From: Dehalococcoidales bacterium
GTDB taxonomy: Bacteria; Chloroflexota; Dehalococcoidia; Dehalococcoidales; UBA5760
DNA: 14,155 bases
Assembly: GCA_028717305.1 (NCBI GenBank)
Contig: JAQUOC010000026.1
Span: 1-14,155, forward strand
Direction: 5' to 3'
Under the pieces are notes generated by a model. That model searched no databases. It worked only from the letters and a program-made list of their open reading frames with translations, and was not told the DNA's origin. Positions within the stretch are counted from its first letter, which is position 1. Every line of letters begins with the position of its first letter. A program made the position numbers and the translations under genes. Of the stretch, positions 11,387-14,155 are shown in pieces.

Positions 11387-13759
11387 TTGGACGACAAGAG
11401 CCTCAGGATACTGGAGTTCCACCGTATCAGGGAAATCATCAGCGGGTTTACCAGCTTCTCGGCAAGCCGTGAGCTGGTAAACGGACTTATGCCGGTTACG
11501 GACTACGCGGTAATCCATCTTTCCCTAAAGCAGTCGGCGGAGGCGCGCCGTCTCCTCTCCCTGGAACCGGGATTTTCTATCGGCGGAGTCACCGACATCC
11601 GGGAAAGAGCAAGGATGGCAGTCCTGGGCAGAATCCTTGAGCCAGCGGAACTGTTGGAAGTCCGCTGTACGCTTGAGGCAACCCGTAAGCTGCGTAGTAG
11701 CCTTACCGGGCTGTCCGAGGAACTGCCCCTGCTCTGGGCCATCGCCGGGGATATTACCGCTCTGCCCGGGCTCGAGGAGTCCATCAACCGCTGCATCTCA
11801 CCCACCGCCGAGCTGCTGGACTCGGCTTCACCGGCCCTGGCCGCGATAAGGCGCCGCTTAAAGGAACTGCGGAATCATTTACTGGACCGCCTGCACTCAA
11901 TAATCAACTCGCCCAGAGGCCAGAGGATGGTCCAGGAGCCGATAGTCACCGAGCGGGAGGGCAGGTATGTCATCCCTATCAAAATCGAGACCCGTAAGGA
12001 AATCAAGGGTATCGTGCACGACATCTCCAATAGCGGGGCGACTCTCTTTATCGAACCATGGTCCACCCTGACGATGGGTAACGAGCTTCGCGAGCTCGCT
12101 ATCCAGGAAAGGCGCGAGATAGATAAGATACTGACCGCCTTGAGCGCCAGAGTAGCGGAGCATGAAGCTGAAATCTCACGGAATATCGCCCTGGTCGCCG
12201 AGCTGGATCTGGCGCTGGCCAAGGCAAGGTATGCCGGGAAATTCGGGGCCAGCGAGCCGGTAGTCATCCCTCCCGGTGAGAATCCGGCGGGGGACGCAAG
12301 GCTGAAACTGGTCGCCGCCAGGCACCCTCTGCTCGGAGAAGGAGCGGTGCCGATGACACTGGAGATGGGTCGGGACTTCTCCATACTGGTTATCACCGGT
12401 CCGAATACCGGAGGCAAGACGGTAGCCCTGAAGACCATCGGCCTGCTCAGCTTGATGATGCAGGCTGGCTTACCAATCCCAGCGTCTGAAGAAAGCCACC
12501 TCCCCGTCTTCGACGGCATCTTTGCCGATATCGGCGATGAGCAGAGCATTGAACAGACGCTTTCCACCTTCAGCTGGCACATCGGCAACATTATCCGCAT
12601 CATTAACAGTGCCACCGAAAACAGCCTGGTGCTCCTCGATGAGCTGGGCATAAGTACCGACCCGGCCGAAGGTTCCGCCCTGGCCCGTTCCATCCTGCTC
12701 CATTTCCTCTCTCTGGGAACGATTACCGTAGCCACCACCCACTACAGCGACCTCAAGGCATTCGCCCACACCACAGATGGCTTTAAGAACGCCTCTCTCG
12801 ACTTCGACCCAGTTACTCTTGAACCGACCTACCACCTGTCGGTGGGCACACCGGGCGGCAGCAACGCCCTGGCCACCGCTGCCCGACTGGGGCTGGACGC
12901 CGGGATCATCGCCAGGGCAAGAGAGATGACGGCAAAGGGCTCCCAGGAACTGGAGGCACTGCTTGCCGACCTGATGAACGAGAGACAGAGGTTTTCCTCT
13001 CTATGCGATGGTCTGGAAAAGCAGCGGGCCGAGCTGGAGAAACAGAACGCGGAGCTTGGCGGTGAGCTCAAACGGCTGCAGGCGGAAGAGCAAAGGATTA
13101 TTCAGGAAGCCCGGGACGGGATTGTCAAGCAGGCTGCCGAGCTACACCGGGAAATCCAACAGGCAGCATCGGAACTGCGCCGGGAAAAGAAGAGAGAAGT
13201 GGTTGAGCGGAGCAAACAGGCTCTGGCCAGTGTGCATCAGCAACTTAAGGCCGATCACTGGCAGCCCAAAGCGATTACAGAGGCCGGGGCGGAGGCAGTA
13301 GAGGATAGCCATATCACCCCCGGCGATACCGTCTGGCTGAAGGAAGTGAATATTGCGGCCAAAGTGTTGTCGCTATCTGAAGAGACCGGGCAGATCGAGG
13401 TCCAGGCCGGACAGGCCAAGCTCAGCCTCAGTATGGACAGGGTAACCAGGACAGCTTCTCCGGCAGGCAGAGGGCTTCCGGCGTCCGCTCCGGTAAGAAT
13501 CGAGGCAGGATCAGGTAAGGCCTCTCTGGAACTCGACCTCCGCGGCAGGCGTGCCGATGAGGTGGAGGTGGCACTCGACAGCTTCCTGAACGATGCCGCT
13601 ATGGCTAATCTGACCGAGGTCCGTATTGTGCACGGCATCGGCAGCGGCACCGTACGCAGCATCGTCAGAGAATCTCTTGCCGCTCACCCTCTGGTGACCA
13701 ACTTCCGCTGCGGCGGCCAGAAAGAGGGCAGCGATGGCGTAACCATTGTCCGGCTGTAG
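11387..13759 (+). CDS. mutS2: MutS2 ATPase with C-terminal Smr nuclease-type domain
   Basis: MutS2 proteins are MutS-related ATPases not used in mismatch repair. Known roles are suppression of recombination (H. pylori) and splitting of collided ribosomes (B. subtilis). The 790-aa protein starts at TTG (11387), with GGGAG 8 nt upstream. It has the MutS2 core and lever region (about 1-310), Walker A Gly-Pro-Asn-Thr-Gly-Gly-Lys-Thr (338-345), and Walker B Leu-Val-Leu-Leu-Asp-Glu (414-419) followed by Leu-Gly-x-x-Thr-Asp-Pro. A charged coiled coil (about 515-625) and a KOW-like small beta segment (about 645-690) follow. The Smr domain (about 713-790) has Leu-Asp-Leu-Arg-Gly (716-720) and His749-Gly-Ile-Gly-Ser-Gly. 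The length matches the family, and no mismatch-recognition domain I is present. Its stop codon directly abuts the carB stop. Confidence 0.97.
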   Translation: MDDKSLRILEFHRIREIISGFTSFSASRELVNGLMPVTDYAVIHLSLKQSAEARRLLSLEPGFSIGGVTDIRERARMAVLGRILEPAELLEVRCTLEATRKLRSSLTGLSEELPLLWAIAGDITALPGLEESINRCISPTAELLDSASPALAAIRRRLKELRNHLLDRLHSIINSPRGQRMVQEPIVTEREGRYVIPIKIETRKEIKGIVHDISNSGATLFIEPWSTLTMGNELRELAIQERREIDKILTALSARVAEHEAEISRNIALVAELDLALAKARYAGKFGASEPVVIPPGENPAGDARLKLVAARHPLLGEGAVPMTLEMGRDFSILVITGPNTGGKTVALKTIGLLSLMMQAGLPIPASEESHLPVFDGIFADIGDEQSIEQTLSTFSWHIGNIIRIINSATENSLVLLDELGISTDPAEGSALARSILLHFLSLGTITVATTHYSDLKAFAHTTDGFKNASLDFDPVTLEPTYHLSVGTPGGSNALATAARLGLDAGIIARAREMTAKGSQELEALLADLMNERQRFSSLCDGLEKQRAELEKQNAELGGELKRLQAEEQRIIQEARDGIVKQAAELHREIQQAASELRREKKREVVERSKQALASVHQQLKADHWQPKAITEAGAEAVEDSHITPGDTVWLKEVNIAAKVLSLSEETGQIEVQAGQAKLSLSMDRVTRTASPAGRGLPASAPVRIEAGSGKASLELDLRGRRADEVEVALDSFLNDAAMANLTEVRIVHGIGSGTVRSIVRESLAAHPLVTNFRCGGQKEGSDGVTIVRL

Positions 13760-14155
13760 CTAACCGATGTCCTTGTGATAGCTCTGTATGGAACGGACCC
13801 CCGATTTACCCTTCTGGTGGGCGGCAATTCCCTTAGCAGCGGCAAGAGCAGCCGCCAGGGTCGTGATATAGGCCACCTTGTACTTTATGGCCGCCTTACG
13901 GATGTAGGAATCATCGTACTTACCCCGCTTGCCGGTGGGGGTATTTACCACCAGTTGAATCTCACCATTCATGATAGCATCGACAACATTGGGTCGGCCC
14001 TCAGAAACCTTGAGTATCAAGTCGGACTCGATACCCTTCTCGGCTAAGAAATGATGGGTACCCTCGGTCGCTTTAAGCTTAAAGCCCAGTTTGGCGAATC
14101 CTTTCGCCACCTCCACCACTGCCGTGTGATCCTTCTCTGAGAAAGTGATTAAGAC
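13760..14155 (-). CDS. carB: Carbamoyl-phosphate synthase large subunit, C-terminal part (5' end outside window)
   Basis: The visible 131 residues run to the right edge without a start. They form the MGS-like allosteric domain at the end of CarB, the subunit that makes carbamoyl phosphate for pyrimidine and arginine synthesis. The segment begins Val-Leu-Ile-Thr-Phe-Ser-Glu-Lys-Asp and has Leu-Gly-Phe-x-Leu-x-Ala-Thr-x-Gly-Thr, then Lys-Val-x-Glu-Gly-Arg-Pro-Asn-Val-x-Asp. It continues with Val-Asn-Thr-Pro-Thr-Gly-Lys-Arg, Ile-Arg-Lys-Ala-Ala, and Tyr-x-Thr-Thr-Leu-Ala-Ala-Ala. These match the equivalent E. coli CarB stretch in order. The GTG at 14119 is an internal codon, not the true start. 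The protein ends after an Ile-Gln-Ser-Tyr-His-Lys-Asp-Ile-Gly tail. It is convergent with mutS2, with no base between the stop codons. Confidence 0.95.
   Translation of the reverse strand, partial: VLITFSEKDHTAVVEVAKGFAKLGFKLKATEGTHHFLAEKGIESDLILKVSEGRPNVVDAIMNGEIQLVVNTPTGKRGKYDDSYIRKAAIKYKVAYITTLAAALAAAKGIAAHQKGKSGVRSIQSYHKDIG

Noticed and set aside
11234..11518. 94-aa minus-strand frame overlapping the mutS2 start
   Set aside because: No family resemblance or good ribosome-binding site, and it overlaps the well-supported mutS2 N-terminus.
11875..12738. Long (287-aa) minus-strand frame inside mutS2
   Set aside because: It is fully covered by a clear mutS2 coding region with intact motifs. 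The translation is Ser/Arg/Ile-rich with no domain pattern, typical of a shadow frame in GC-rich DNA.
1..14155. CRISPR arrays, tRNA/rRNA genes, insertion sequences, prophage or attachment sites
   Set aside because: I looked for spaced direct repeats, cloverleaf-like segments, transposase or integrase frames and flanking duplications and saw none. A covariance-model scan would be more sensitive than reading by eye.

Overview
The window is a compact, moderately GC-rich stretch of bacterial chromosome made almost entirely of housekeeping and small accessory genes. No rRNA, tRNA, CRISPR array, transposase, integrase or phage gene is visible. The gene mix is a two-cluster low-potential ferredoxin, an anaerobe-type flavodoxin, a FabL-type enoyl reductase, MutS2, and a lipoprotein-type exporter without a TolC gene. 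Together with frequent TTG/GTG starts, this suggests an anaerobic bacterium lacking a conventional outer membrane. Chloroflexota (Dehalococcoidia-like) is my best guess, but this is inference and a Firmicutes-like lineage is not excluded.

Layout. At the left edge lie the tail of an unrecognised gene and a 90-aa 2[4Fe-4S] ferredoxin (+). Facing it is a minus-strand five-gene unit, read from about 4590 down to 563: SpoVT/AbrB-type regulator, membrane-fusion lipoprotein, MacB/YknY-like ATPase, MacB/YknZ-like permease, and a CvpA-family membrane protein. The ATPase and permease overlap by 4 bp, and the unit has a good sigma70-type promoter with a palindrome at its expected start point. Upstream on the same strand is leuS-proC (leucyl-tRNA synthetase, then pyrroline-5-carboxylate reductase), with its own promoter. 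Divergent from leuS is a TusA-family sulfur-carrier gene (+), convergent with a FabL-type enoyl-ACP reductase (-) that has a long, structured leader. Divergent from fabL is a short J-domain co-chaperone (+) ending in a strong terminator that probably also serves the flavodoxin gene facing it (-). The flavodoxin gene and mutS2 (+) are divergent across a 306-bp promoter region. mutS2 abuts the 3' end of carB (-) with no intergenic base.

The clearest functional unit is the regulator-exporter-CvpA operon: the regulator probably senses something and controls the exporter and itself. The rest are individually regulated core genes for translation, proline, fatty acid and pyrimidine/arginine synthesis, redox transfer and chaperoning. 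I did not find a clearly novel system. The most useful observations are several promoter/operator architectures, start-codon corrections (leuS, regulator, tusA, possibly flavodoxin), the FabL assignment based on its Y-x6-K motif, and the single-domain DnaJ variant.
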